A stretch of 64,000 nt of DNA from Opisthorchis felineus (taxonomy: Eukaryota; Platyhelminthes; Trematoda; Opisthorchiida; Opisthorchiidae), in NCBI GenBank assembly GCA_004794785.1, contig SJOL01006427.1, positions 62,637 to 126,636 on the forward strand, in the 5' to 3' direction. This document shows positions 52,880 through 64,000 of the stretch, piece by piece. Position 1 is the stretch's first letter; each line of letters opens with the position of its first letter. The translations under genes were made by a program, and so were the position numbers. The notes below the pieces were generated by a model, which was not told the DNA's origin, searched no databases, and saw only the letters and a list, made by a program, of their open reading frames with translations.

Positions 52880-53790
52880 CTCGTGTCACTGCGAGTAATA
52901 ATAATAATGTTTATTCCCAGCTGGTGGGTGGCACACCGTGAGGCATTATCCTAATGGTTAATTCAGCATAAAAGCAAAACTGATGTCAAGAATGCGCTGA
53001 AGCGGGGCAATCACACAAATGATGGGCATTATACGACGCAGATAGAGTCAGGCCCAAATTGGCAAGATCTGAACTTGGTTGACAATGGGGACAGAAAAAC
53101 TCGGTAATTAGTTTTTTCGTCTATTAGGGAACACATCGAATTGAAACAGGATCACACTCACAATATTAGAAGATTGCGGGCAGCAACACAACGGGAGAAA
53201 AGCAAAACAAGAGATCCTGTCTGACAGGGGACAGGAGACTTTAAATTGCGGACAATAATGAACCATAACAGCGCATCTGGAGAATGAACCGCATTGCAGA
53301 TATCCGGCCGGCCAGTTTGAAATAGAGCTGAAGACCACTGCTGATGCTGCGTAGCCTTGGACAAGTGTGCTGTTTGCCTGGGCCACGAAAAGAGCAAGCT
53401 GGGTTGATGAAGAGAGAAAGTTGCAATAGGGATAAGTGACAGCTTAAATCTCAGGATCACGGTGTACAGTTTGACTGTATAAACTCACTTGTATCGCTCT
53501 TGAAGTAGAGTTGAGTGTAAAAGTTCCTCGGGAGAGAGGTGGTGCTCATGCACGGGACGGAACATAAAATGTGAAGACAATCATTCGCTTTACGAAGAGG
53601 ACAAACTGAAAGTGCGCCGAGACGGTTGAATCCGAGGAAAGGTTGAGTGAATTAAGACAAATTCATTCCAGACGGGGTTGAGGCCAGGTAAGCAGTTCGT
53701 TCGTATTCGTAGTTAGGGCTCCAATGGAGCGAGACGATACAGTCTAGAATGTGGAGAGAATAGTTGTTGATGTTCTATCAGACTGGAACT
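52880..53790 (+). repeat. Diverged copy of the unidentified repeat family
   Basis: It starts with an AATAATAATAAT tract and GTTTATTCCCAGCTGGTGGG (52909). It continues through AAGATTGCGGGCAGCAACAC (53169), CCGGCCGGCCAGTTTGAAAT (53303) and CTCAGGATCACGGTGTACAG (53449), to about 53790. It has the same orientation and order as the right arm at 28.8 kb. Confidence 0.72.
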
Positions 53791-55134
53791 GGATTCAAAA
53801 ATGAAAAATGGGGGAAACCAGGGTCATAACCAACAAGGAGCACTCGTATTGATCCGCATTTTCGGCCGTTGAAAACTCATCAATTCGTTTGATAAATGGA
53901 CGTGGGTGTCAGTCCTCAAAACGAGGCGAATTTCTCTTTCACGGCATTATTATGTGAGCTCGAGAAGTCTTACCCCAGGTCGATACGGAAATGATGAATT
54001 TGCATTGGGAAACATTGGTGTGCAACGTTATAACACTCACGCCTTGCCTAGTGGCAGACCGCAATGGTTCCGCCAAGTATACGGTGCACATAGCTACAGT
54101 TCCCAACAGCACAAGTTGGATGCTATAATAACTACAGGATTACAATAAGTGGGCAATTTCCCAGGGTCAATAGGAAAAGTGAGTTCCTAGGGGCGAAATC
54201 GCTTGAGGCCCTGTGAGAACACCACAACAACTATGCCAGTGATCACTACCATGAGATAAAACGACCATCTGGGTGATAGCAATGGTTAAGCATATGTAGT
54301 GTGTATGTAATAAGTATTCTGTGCAGAACGTTGTCATAGTTGAATGAGCTTCACTGGTAGGAATTAACGACAATAAAATGGATAAGAAAATGATACACTA
54401 GCACTGGAGAGTTACGTGTGCGTCAGCCGGCACCAGTCACTTGTTTCAATGTTCGGTATGCCAGTGGCTTCGGCAGTTTTACGATCATGAAGACTGTGAA
54501 TCGTGCAGAAAGGGACCGTTTACCATAAACGTTATTTAAAGGTTCGCTGTCTTCATTCCGTATCCCCTCCAAATTGATTGAAATTGAAATGCGATAAAAA
54601 TGGTTGAAAAAGTGCACTGAAACGGTGATCGTTTACAGCAGTCTAGCGTTCTAATAAAGATACAAAATTATTTTTCCGGCATTACGCTCCCCACTAGTTT
54701 TTGATACATATCCAATGACCGTCGGAAACGAGGGGAAATATGGAGGCCAATTTATGTGCACTGATGGAATGTGTTGACAAGGCATTTTTATATCGAATTC
54801 ATCTGTTATGTTCTGGAAGTATATTCAATGCTCGGGTAATAGTCCGAAAGACAATTTGAAGGACTTGACAAATTCCCTGGAAGCTCTTTGAGTAAAGGGC
54901 ATCCTAGTGGAACTTGTCTTTCTGTGTGGAATAGCCTCATTCAAGCCGAGCAGAAAGTGAGGGAGCCCCACGGGACAAGCCCTTCTTCCCTCAACCCGTT
55001 CCTGACTAACTGGTTAATTGCTGTAATGATCCGCGTTCCAGACTGAACTGAAGGCTCTGTTTTCACTGACGAGTCTTGATCACTTGAATTCGCGGTCTTT
55101 TAAGCTTTATTAACTGTTATCGTGACCACGAGAA
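53791..55134. other. 5' flank of the lamin-like gene
   Basis: No clear core promoter or upstream exon was found. An in-frame TGA lies 9 bases before the ATG at 55135, so any upstream coding exon would have to splice in within those bases. Confidence 0.4.
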
Positions 55135-55406
55135 ATGTTACACCATCTTCAGTGTGAATTAGAGGAGATTAATACACGATTCATGCAGTATATTGATAAG
55201 GCCAAGAGACTCTTCGGGCATCAAGATTACCCTTCTCTGACCATTGTCATCGAAGCACTCAAGGAAGACATGCACTCACTAAAACTGTCATACGAAAAAC
55301 AATTGCACAAATTAATTTGTTCAGTAAAGAAACTTGAGAATACAATAGAGGAATTAGAAAGAGAAATTTATAACAAAACCGAAGAAAATGCTAGGTTGGC
55401 TGATAG
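55135..55406 (+). CDS. LMN: Lamin-like exon: rod coil 1 start
   Basis: The exon encodes 90 residues plus two bases, from MLHHLQCELEEINTRFMQYI to EENARLADR. INTRFMQYIDKAKRL aligns with the helix-initiation motif of intermediate filament rods. Then comes a near-continuous heptad coiled coil with the YEKQLHKL segment, where lamins have YExEL. Only about 10 residues precede the rod, which is far shorter than usual lamin heads, so this methionine may not be the true start. The donor is GATAG|GTATGT. Confidence 0.72.
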
Positions 55407-58400
55407 GTATGTATTCTCGTCTTGAATTCTTGAAGATTCTTATAGAATATCACTCGAATCATCGAAAAACGCAAAGCTCTTGTTGGAGGTCAGTGAACTG
55501 AAAACAGTTTTGCAGCAAAAAGATCAGCAGCTTTTGTCCTTCAACTCTTCACTGCCCACTGAGTTTTGTGAACGTAACAGGTATGCGACTATTCGCTCGC
55601 TCTTTATGTTATTTGTACTTGTTAGTATTTCAAACCACGATATAAAGGTGAGTTTGTTTCATGCAATGGCGAGAGAGGGAAAGTGAGATGATGGAGACCC
55701 TGTGGCCGAAAATTGAGGCTGGTATTCTATTTGCATCTAGCCTCCAATAAAAACATGGCCGGTGCCGGTCAGTAAGTTAGAGACATTAATGCCCAATCTG
55801 CACAGGACTACATTTTCGGTAGTTCCAAATGCTGTCACTCGGGTGTCCTAAAGTTTGGAAGGAGGCGTTAATGTTGTTGGTTTTTCTTATGAACCTGCAC
55901 ATGTTATGCCAACGTTTCACTTCTATGAATCCCTGTCAGCACAAGCGGTGGGGAAAACCCAGTTATCCGGTCAAATGCGTGTGCCTACTACCTATCCAGC
56001 ATCGTCTGTAGGTGGTCATCTGTACCGTCAGACCTACAAAATAACAGTATTTTGTGATTATCTTACTATCTAGAAAAACTCTCAACAGTGGTTTCCTGTT
56101 AAATAACCAAGGAATAACCGTCAAATAACTACAAAAACCGCGTATAGCAGTCAGTCGACGGTGAAATAACCGTTATTCAAACGCATTCCAATATTTATTA
56201 GCGGCCAAATAGCCATCGGCCAACCGTAATTAACTGTTATTGATAACGACATTCCACGGTTTACGGGACCACCAATAAATAATGGCCTGGTCATCAAATG
56301 GTTACACAGCTACATTCAGACCACATGCGGAAAGCGAGAGACAATAATGCAGTACAGCACTTCCCGATCTACACCGTAACCTTAATCAGTTTGACCCATT
56401 GGTCGTGGAGTTATTCACAGTAGGCTACCCAATTAAGCGCATAAATCCGGAGGTAATAATTGGTAAAACCACCGTTAGTTGGCTGCTGGTAACCTGACTG
56501 ATCGAGTGTCATTCCTTAAGGATTGTGGATAGCACGGAAGAAAAGGAAAGTCGGTACACAAAAACCATGCATAAAAACTACAAAATGCAGTTCTTTAAGA
56601 CAAAGGCCTTCAGTCTGATAAAGGCAGATCCAGCATGACCGCTCTGGTTGCACAGTTAACGCAGACGTCTGAGAAAGCAACAAAACATCATAGTAAGCAA
56701 CGCATACGCCACATCTGATATTATCGAAACTCTTGTGTGTGAACACACAACTTACTACCAGCTGATCCGCACACATCTTCTGGGCCAGCTGTTGCTGCAC
56801 GTTGCCAAAGCACATCTGAATTTACTTCCTTAAGTCCTATTGCTTCATGCAAAGCAACTGCAACAATCAAAGTTGCCCATGAAATGGATAGAACTAAAAC
56901 TTACCTATGTGCCAGACATAAGGCTTTCCAGGAAAACGGAACATCATCGTATTACAAGATGTAAGGAGGACTCACAATGTGTACAATTCTTGAACGAAGT
57001 CCAGAAATGTTTAAAGATCCAGAGCGCAAAGGACGAGGCGCATCAAGTTATCATCTACATCCTCTGAAGCTCCAGGAAAGTGGAGAAGTTACCAACACCA
57101 ACGATCAAAGCAGCTCAAGTAGTGGAAGACACTCTGGTGCAAGTTTTCTAACTGGTTCGCGTATCCTCCTTAGTTTATCACAGTCAGGACCCATAAAGAT
57201 ATCGGAATAGTTATATACAATAGTGGAAATTGAGTAAAACTACAAAAAGCACCCGAATTAACCCCAATTAAGCTTTTCTTGGACAAAAATAAAGCGTCTG
57301 AACCGGATGAATTTCATTCGTTGAAACTCTACCGACCGTTCCGGCACCGGTGCTGACCCGTCAGTGGAAGAAGGTATGGTACCAGCAACATCGAAGGAAA
57401 TCATTACTGAGCTTCCCTAAAAAACTGGTGGAAAGCAAAGCTCGGCAATTTTGGGGGCGAGTTATTTTGATGTCGGCGATTAAGAAGGTGGTTAAAAGAT
57501 GGGTGAGATGTCTTTTGCAGCAGAGCCTTGAGACGATATATGTACGAACATCCGGGAGTCATTATTTTCTAGCCGGTCTTAGCCCATAAATGCCGAACAA
57601 GTTCAGCTGGTCAATGAAAACAGGTAAATGCAATAGTCTTACACTTTCGCAAAATAACAGAATGCACCAAAACCTTTTTCGACCTTCAAGGAAGCACTCT
57701 TCAGCCATTTTTGATACACTCGACAGCCAACTACCTGCAAGCTAAAGCTACAAGATTGTACACGGGCAACTTTTCAGATGAATACCCAGTGGGCATTAAA
57801 GTTCAATAATGATTGTTACTGTGCCCCACACTGTTCATCATCCCGTTCAGGTGAACAAAGTACCATATAGTGATGTTGGTGAACAGCTTGAAGATGGAGT
57901 GCAGCATCCGGACAGATGAGGATAGGAAATATTTTCAGGATATCTTGGGAGAGCGGAAGACTTGGTGGCAGAGGTCAAACAACCAATCAGTTAAAACATT
58001 TTTCGATACTCACCCACGGGCAGAAACCGAAAAAATCATCGTACTTCTTGATTGGTCGATTGGTACCACAAGATGATAATGTTTGTGTCCTGGGAATAAG
58101 ACTAAAATTTTAAGTTTAGGAAGATAACATCGGTGTTTTTTCCTTTTTTCCATGGCCAAGAATTTGTGAAACAGGCTTCCGAACAAGGCTGCAGCGCTAC
58201 CTTTGCTGAGAATTTAGACCCCTTCTTGACCACTAGTTGTGACTGATTCTTAGACCTGAAATCGCCAGTCGCAACTGAGTGAAGTGTACTCTAGACATCC
58301 TACAGAGTTACCAGCTAACCACTACATGGTTCAGTGTGAACTTAAGATAGGTCTAAAACAAACCTCCGAGTTTTTTCTCATCTCTATTAATTTAAATGTA

Positions 58401-61400
58401 ATAGAGTACAGATTTTATAGGACTGCACTCGGAAATATTTATGTCCGATGCTTACTGCTCCTACCTAGGCTCCCACGCTTGCTATTTGCTGATAGTTCGA
58501 AAACCTAGAAAAATGTCAAGAATCCCGACGGGATCAGTACTCAGTACAGTGATTGGTTTTTGATGGGTTGTCAGGCCTCCATCTCCTTCTACACCACCGT
58601 AGTTCCTTGCGGTAGGGAAGCTGTGGTGGGACGGTTTACGCTGCAGAATACCGTTGTGCAGGTCTTTGATCTTTGGTCATTTCAGACGTGCTAGGCGCGT
58701 AAAGGGTGAAGTTTTGCCTGGTGCTGTGGGCATCGTAGCAAATTGTTCACTTAATGGGCTTTTAGAAGTGTGTTTCAGAGTTTGTCGAACCTATTCTTGA
58801 ATAAGGAATCCCAGGTTCTTTCCTTCCGGTTAGGGTAAAATTTAACGAGTCGGACCGAGTTTAACTTTGTCTGGTACGTTTGACTACGGAACTGCACAAC
58901 TCTTCATAGAATGAAATTTCCCCGAGGCTAAATATGCGTACTTTGAAATACCACTGGACACGGTTGAACTTTAGTTTTTCCTTCTCTGTATGGCGGGTGT
59001 TCTAAAGTCTAGAAAACCAACACATACCAGAATGCATCAATCCAACCTGGATAATGTACGAGGTTGCTTTCTTATTCTTAACTTTATTCACTAGAGTAAC
59101 CATTGTTGTTACACAGCGCTTCTTATCGACTTCACTCATCTGGCGCTAGATTCCTACTAACCGATATACAGAGACACCTGAGAGTTCGAAACAGCTTTTG
59201 AAACATAGTTACTCAAACTTCAGAAATATGCACCCAGAACAACGGCTGGAATGCCGTGAATTTTACAGAACTGTGCCAATACATTCCGTCGCTTTTCCTG
59301 TTTCACCCAGCAGAATCTGGGATTAAATTGTTTTTATTTTGGCGAGAGGAGCTGTTAGAGTTTAGTAAATTTCACATGGCCGATTCGTTCAAGATTCATT
59401 TGGAGAGAATTATTGTTAAGTTCACCAAAATGCACGACTTTGTATCAAAGGTTGGTTACAACCAATGGTCACAAATTGTCAGCACTTTTTCCAAAATTCG
59501 ACTCTTGATGCCTGCAAGCCAAAGCAGGGGGTTTATGTTGGTAAATTTCTGGATAGTACGGGTAGATTGGCTTTGGCAGAAACAAGCTCAATATCTGGAG
59601 ATGAGCTTACTAGTAACAGTTTTACCCGATTGCTAAGTAATATTAGTGTAGACCATTTTCGCTAGCGTAATTTCTCTTTTGCCTCATGCGTAATTTGTTT
59701 AGGACATCCACCAGCACAAGCAGGAGGTACAACAAAAATGAGAAAAATACATCTAAAAGGCAGAAATGGATGTTTCACAATAAGTCATTTTGCTGCATGT
59801 AGGATGTAGCGACTGAAAAACGTGGTCACAATGACTTATGTAGACATGGACACCATGGATTGCGGACCAGTTATATTATGTACCACTCACTCAGAACGGA
59901 TAAGTTTGCTGCATGTGAGTCCAGTGCTTTGATATTTTATTTTACTGGAGTGCGGCTAGAGCTATTAGTACACTGACGATCAAACACGCGAGTGAAAGAA
60001 ATGTTATTTCAAGAGAGGACCCAAAACAATAAAAGGGGCCAACCTGTAGACACCTAGCAGCAATCGAATGAAGCCAAGGAGAAATAAGTGGAAATATACG
60101 TCCGAGTTAAGAAGCCATATATCGAATTGCGACCGTTACTTGGAAAAGTATAGGCAATGTTCAGTAGTGCTGAAGCCCAGGTTGCTGTATTTGATCTACT
60201 GCAGGTTGCATATAGTCTAAAAATAAAAGAACGTTGACATTTTACAGGACACGCTTTGATAATTCAATCTGAGCAGTCGCCCTTAATACTTTTAAAAAGT
60301 TTGAAGAGCACCGCACGTATTGTTACACGACCGTTTGAAGACCGCCTGTGGTTGCCTCTCCCGTAGTGAGGTTGATTACTCAGTATTCAATATTGTGTTT
60401 GATGGGTCGCATAGAACATCTGTCCATTTAAAGCATGAAATGCTTATTCCGTGACCACTTTTGGAGTTGGTTAGGGTAGACCAAAGGCCTGACCATTTTT
60501 TCTCTGATCACACCGGTTGCTTATTTTTTTACGTCTTCTGCGCAAAGTGTAAAAAGTAGTTTGCTGTGGGTAAAGTGGTAGACACAGTGACACTGTCTGC
60601 CTGTCTCGAAAAGGTTCAAAATAATATGTTCAATTTCATTATCTTTGGACTTATAAAGTAAGCAGCTAAATTTTCCACGTTCATATTTTTTGCTATTTTA
60701 AAGTTTGCGTAGGTTCTCAAACACAAGTTCTTGCTAGGGCAAGCGCTTACTTCATGTTAGTTGTTCTATAAGTGTATCTGAGTGACCGAATAAGGGATCG
60801 TCGGGAAAGCTTGAGGTGTTTATCATAGAATTTCCTGGTGCCAGTGAGCAGATCAAGGTGCTTTTCTGTATTCAGCTTTGCACAAAAGCATGCTGACTGT
60901 GTTAGTAACTTGAGTATAACGAATATTATGATTAAAACTGGTGCAGTCGGTACCGTTTATTCTGAAAGGTCGATCTATTTTAAGCTGGATTGTATCACAC
61001 GTCCAGTTGAGTAAAGTAGAGGGTAAATGAGACTAAAAAAAGAAAAAAAGGGAAAAAAAAAAAAAAAAAAAAATTTAAAAAAAAGAAAAATAAAAAAAAA
61101 AAAAAAAAAAAAGGATAAAAAAAAAAAAAAAAAAACAGAAGGAAAACTGCTCGTAAGCATGAACTGCTGAAATATAAATATGAGCTTAAAACGGAACGTG
61201 AAAAGTACACATAATAGATGCTCATTTCAAAGCAGACATTCTACATTCACACAACCTATTTAGCTTTTGGGCGAAATTATTCAACCGAAGTGTCGATTTG
61301 TTAGCGCTTCTCCAAAATGTGCCGTACAAAACGGTCTGTGCATGAGCATCGTAAAGAAAGACACTTTATTTGTGGTATATTGCAATCCAAAATTCTGAAA

Positions 61401-64000
61401 TACGATTATATATTCATCCCCTTATACTAAGTATCTGAATTATGTAAGAGTAGATTTCCAAAAAACAGCTATGGGTTTAAGGTTCCTGATTTGGAGTTCC
61501 ACTTACATGATTTGTCGGGTAAATAGCCAGGATGGTGACTTATTGGAACATTTTTCTGACGCTTTCGTAATTATTTCACTTGGGTGAACATTCGGAATAT
61601 TCTCATTTCTTGTGAAGTTGTGTGTTAAAACTACAGAAATCGGGGTCATGAATTACTATGGATGAGTAAGTACACTTGAAAAAAGAGTTTTCTTCCAGTA
61701 GGTGTTATCTGTCCTTCTCCAAAAAGGTTTACGTTTTAGACCAACGCGTTTACTAAAGAACTCATCGTAAAAACATACCCTATGCTCTTTCATTTTTGCA
61801 CTTTTGCCAGCAAGATATCAGAAATTTCCAACAACGTAGTTTTTCACATTTTTGACAGTTGTACACGTCTGTGGACCGAACTCGAAGAAAAAGGCGAAGC
61901 GCAGAATTTCCGCGACATTCTATCTCCCATAAATCAACTTATGCAGAAACCATCCTAGGGCTTCTCGGATCTCTGGTTGAGAAATTTATCAATTCCGAGG
62001 AGAGTTGCACTGACATAATATCTGTGCAGAATGAGATAAGAAAGCTTCAGTGCCTCCTTAAAGACGAAGAGCATCGGCTGAGTTCAATAAATAATTTTCA
62101 CCAAGGTTTGACAGATCAGTGAATTTTGAATATCAGACAACATATTCAGTCATGGTAAATGAAAACCAAAGCACACCAAGCAGGCACAGCAAAAGAAAAC
62201 AAAATTTTATTGCAAGGGATTTTCATCGGTGAGTTTCACAAGTTTGGTTCATCTTTGGTGTTTTAGTTAGCGCCATTACTGAAGCTAGATTTTTTGACGT
62301 TTTCTGAGTTTCACCAAACTAGGACTTCGTCTCAGATCTTTACTCTACAGTATATTTAAGGAGAGTGCTTTGAAGCAAAGGCCTGTTGCGTCAGCATTGA
62401 ATGCGATGCGTCTTCTTCACAGTGGTAATCTGTTGTCCCATTTACAAACGGTTTCTTCCCCGACAAATATCACTTCGCCACGAACATTTTAAAAGTAATG
62501 CAATATCGTTTTTCTAACAAGCGTCTTGGTGCACAGTAGATATAAAGCTCAATTTCACCAGGAACCTTTAATTCATTTTGTTGGGTCAGGTCACCTGTGG
62601 CAATGTAGTGCTTTGATTGGAGCGTACAGAACTGTAACTACACAACCTCCAATTAATTCATTTTACTAACACTTTCCGTTTTATTCGGTTATGCATTTTT
62701 CCCTTATCACTTAAGGTGGGCTAAATTTAAACTTCTTCAGTCGCAGGTACCTACTGAGTCTTCTTAATTTCTCCTTCTCTGCCCTTTTCTCAATAACTTA
62801 TGACTTCCATGGATTCTCTGCTGCATTTTCTATAAGGAATCAGAAAATTGACGGAACTGTGGGCTGAATTGAGCGAATCACTTGTTACCTGAATATTATT
62901 CATCAGCCACACCGACGGTGAAATGATTCTACTCGGCTCAGCCGACTGATGATTTCATGTTAATTCACTTAGGTGCGTATTATTATAGGCGTACCAGATA
63001 AGCAATGCACACTAGGTGTCGAAAGACAGGTGGGCCAGACAACTGCAGATACACTCATGCGAGACCCTTCTCTGATGGTAGTTGAAGTACTGGCCAGGAC
63101 AATTGGTAGGAGGCACGCACCAATGCGCGCTGCTTATTTATTTGCTACCTGTCTATGCGTACCGTTGCGTATATGCTCTCTGTTTTAAGTTTGACCAGAG
63201 AGTCTTATTTGGCTATAAACTAGACGTTAGTTAATTTTCACTTTTGAGGCAGAAGTTGCATTAGCCAATAAAAAGCCGGTTATTGGTCTGATTAGTGAGG
63301 GGTCAAATTCCAGAGATAAACAGGCGCTCCCATCTGGAATCCAGAGGTTGACGGGGGAGTCGTCACAGTAAGGGTAGTAATAGGGTGAGAGCACTGGGCG
63401 CAAACGTACTCGAACCTAAGAAATATGGATAAGTTTTTCATCCCCAAGAACAGCTCCCATTTCTGAGACTCAACATTTTCCTGCCGCTTGCGTTATTCTA
63501 GTTTTAATTAAACCTCTCCGAATTTTTGCCTTAGTACTTCAGGGGCACTGCAAATTTCTGAAATCAATCCTCAGGGGCGATTCGTGAAAATTCACAACGC
63601 CGATAATAAGGTAAGAAAATATTCCCATCATTTTAAAATTCTTTCAGTAGTGACAGTTGGGAATGTAAAGTTAGAAAGCAGTAATTTGAAATGACCTAAT
63701 AATTTTCAGTCTACGGGCTATCACCTAATTCTAAAATTTGCACTTGCTTGGTTTTATTTTTTATGTACGGTAAAGTCACAACAAAGTTACCAAAAAGATC
63801 AGTCAGTCTATCCTAGAACTTTACACTTGCGATACACTGGGTAAGCCTGTACAGAGGGCGAACGTCTGGTGGCAAAATAATATGTACGGAACATATTAAG
63901 TCACCACGAATGTTGGGTTCCATTCTATTTTCGCGTTCCAGTCAGTTACTGGGTATACGTTGTACGTGACTGCATTTCCAAATCAGAACAATTCAACCCG
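55135..64000 (+). CDS. LMN: Probable lamin / nuclear intermediate filament gene (spliced, runs off the right edge)
   Basis: This gene probably encodes a nuclear lamin, the filament protein of the nuclear lamina. The exons at 55135-55406 and 55446-55580 carry a coiled coil beginning with INTRFMQYIDKAKRL, a match to the rod-initiation motif of intermediate filaments (LNDRxxxYIxKVRxLE). Positions 63543-63610 encode ISEINPQGRFVKIHN, the first strands of the lamin tail domain (EIxPxGxFVxLxN). Further likely parts are at 59329-59450 (coil 2 start) and 61859-62105 (linker with basic cluster TRRKRR). The phase between the 55446 exon (ends phase 2) and the 59329 exon (starts phase 1) does not fit, so exons are missing; most of coil 2 is also unplaced. 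The rod is clearly divergent, as flatworm lamins are. Each end is well supported; that they form one gene is inference from order, strand and family. Confidence 0.68.
55407..55445 (+). other. 39-bp micro-intron of the lamin-like gene
   Basis: GTATGT...CTTATAG. Removing it joins LADR to ISLESSKNAKLLLE in frame and keeps the heptad pattern. Confidence 0.85.
55446..55580 (+). CDS. LMN: Lamin-like exon: coil 1 continued
   Basis: The exon encodes ISLESSKNAKLLLEVSELKT then VLQQKDQQLLSFNS, a coiled coil resembling the coil-1B segment, and ends TTCCERN-type sequence at AACAG|GTATGC in phase 2. The short SLPTEFCERN end is less helical. Confidence 0.75.
55581..59328 (+). other. Intron region of the lamin-like gene
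   Basis: At least one exon (phase 2 in, phase 1 out) should lie here but was not identified. Frames at 57250-57600 (KNKASEPDEFHSLKLYRPFR) faintly resemble the start of a LINE reverse transcriptase, with no catalytic box; this is too weak to call as an element. No other feature was recognised. Confidence 0.4.
59329..59450 (+). CDS. Putative lamin-like exon: coil 2 start
   Basis: After the acceptor TTTCACCCAG one frame reads (A)ESGIKLFLFWREELLEFSKF then HMADSFKIHLERI. This resembles the coil-2 start of lamins (VDxENxLxxxxEELxFxKxxxxEEL). It begins in phase 1 and ends TCAAAG|GTTGGT. Aromatic residues are more frequent than in typical rods. Support is motif likeness and splice sites only. Confidence 0.42.
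59483..59664 (+). CDS. Possible exon after a 32-bp intron
   Basis: If GTTGGT...TGTCAG (59451-59482, 32 bp) is an intron, the frame continues HFFQNSTLDACKPKQGVYVG then KFLDSTGRLALAETSSISGD to a TAG at 59662-59664. Composition looks like protein rather than noise, but it is not coiled coil and does not match a lamin rod. It may be a chance frame, an alternative terminal exon, or part of another gene. Confidence 0.3.
59665..61033 (+). other. Intron region of the lamin-like gene
   Basis: AT-rich. A weak tRNA-like segment near 60566-60625 (GTGGGTAAAGTGGTAGACAC, then GGTTCAAAAT) may be a SINE relic. No exon was recognised. Confidence 0.4.
61034..61135 (+). repeat. A-rich low-complexity tract
   Basis: About 100 bp of almost pure A on the plus strand with scattered G and T, in three main blocks. 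It could be a retroposon tail or a homopolymer-prone simple repeat; no element body was recognised just upstream. Its exact length may be unreliable in an assembly. Confidence 0.85.
61859..62105 (+). CDS. LMN: Putative lamin-like exon: linker with basic cluster
   Basis: After the acceptor TTTTTGACAG the frame reads LYTSVDRTRRKRRSAEFPRH, whose TRRKRR cluster looks like a nuclear localisation signal, then a helical stretch ending QNEIRKLQCLLKDEEHRLSS, which resembles the rod-end motif EIxxYRxLLExEExRL. A weak donor CACCAAG|GTTTGA at 62105 would end the exon in phase 1, matching the phase-1 start of the tail-domain exon at 63543. Otherwise the frame stops at TGA 62120-62122. Whether this is rod end or post-rod linker is unclear. 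Confidence 0.5.
62123..63542 (+). other. Intron region before the lamin tail exon
   Basis: AT-rich sequence with short frames only. A 71-codon frame at 62973-63188 has no recognisable feature. Confidence 0.4.
63543..63610 (+). CDS. LMN: Lamin tail domain exon
   Basis: The 68-bp exon lies between TACTTCAG and AAG|GTAAGA. It starts in phase 1 and reads ALQISEINPQGRFVKIHNAD then NK. The I-x-E-I/V-x-P-x-G-x-F-V-x-[IL]-x-N pattern is the first part of the lamin tail (Ig-fold) domain. Confidence 0.78.
63942..64000 (+). CDS. LMN: Lamin tail domain, next exon (partial, runs off window)
   Basis: After the acceptor CGCGTTCCAG, phase 0 matches the previous donor and the frame reads SVTGYTLYVTAFPNQNNST. 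It fits the second beta-strand pair of the tail domain (usually SLxGWxLxxxxxG). The window ends inside this exon. Confidence 0.6.

Noticed and set aside
57250..58080. LINE reverse-transcriptase fragment in the lamin-like intron
   Set aside because: Only a short K-A-S-x-P-D-like match, no catalytic box, and later blocks do not line up. Too weak to annotate.

Overview
The window looks like nuclear DNA of a flatworm, most likely a digenean trematode; an opisthorchiid-like fluke is my guess, not something the sequence proves. The pointers are spliced genes that mix micro-introns of about 32-39 bp with introns of several kb, a tRNA-headed SINE of a type I associate with liver flukes, and dense decayed RTE, CR1 and Penelope-like retroelements. 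There is no operon structure, no CRISPR array and no bacterial gene. Most open frames in the window are chance frames or retroelement debris.

Two host genes can be supported. On the minus strand, from 25959 down to about 9386, lies a SMAP-type ArfGAP gene. Three closely spaced exons (25452-25959) encode the whole zinc-finger GAP domain. Exons scattered over 16 kb encode a tail with two clathrin-box motifs. At least one internal exon and the 3' end were not found. On the plus strand, from 55135 off the right edge, lies a probable lamin (nuclear intermediate filament) gene: coil-1 rod exons at 55135-55580, a probable coil-2 exon near 59.3 kb, a linker exon with a basic cluster near 61.9 kb, and the start of the lamin tail domain at 63543-63610 and 63942-64000.

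The rest is mostly transposable elements. Three damaged RTE-clade LINE copies lie on the minus strand: 12320-13880 and 22480-25080 inside SMAP introns, and 35090-38380. A 5'-truncated CR1-like LINE (26225-27512) ends about 270 bp upstream of the SMAP start codon. A Penelope-like element (44640-46940, plus) shows a 3' end followed by a 5' end, and the segment between them holds a TATA-like box and a hammerhead-ribozyme-like fold. An unidentified dispersed repeat family has at least five or six copies between 27.6 and 53.8 kb; two of them form an almost perfect 736-bp inverted duplication around a 499-bp spacer. tRNA-derived SINEs lie near 6.9, 20.9, 33.0 and 39.6 kb, the first with a 12-bp target-site duplication.

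I found no clear new multi-gene system. The most interesting items are the Penelope junction with its ribozyme-like fold, the 736-bp inverted duplication, the second fold-back at 31.7-32.2 kb, and the divergent lamin gene.
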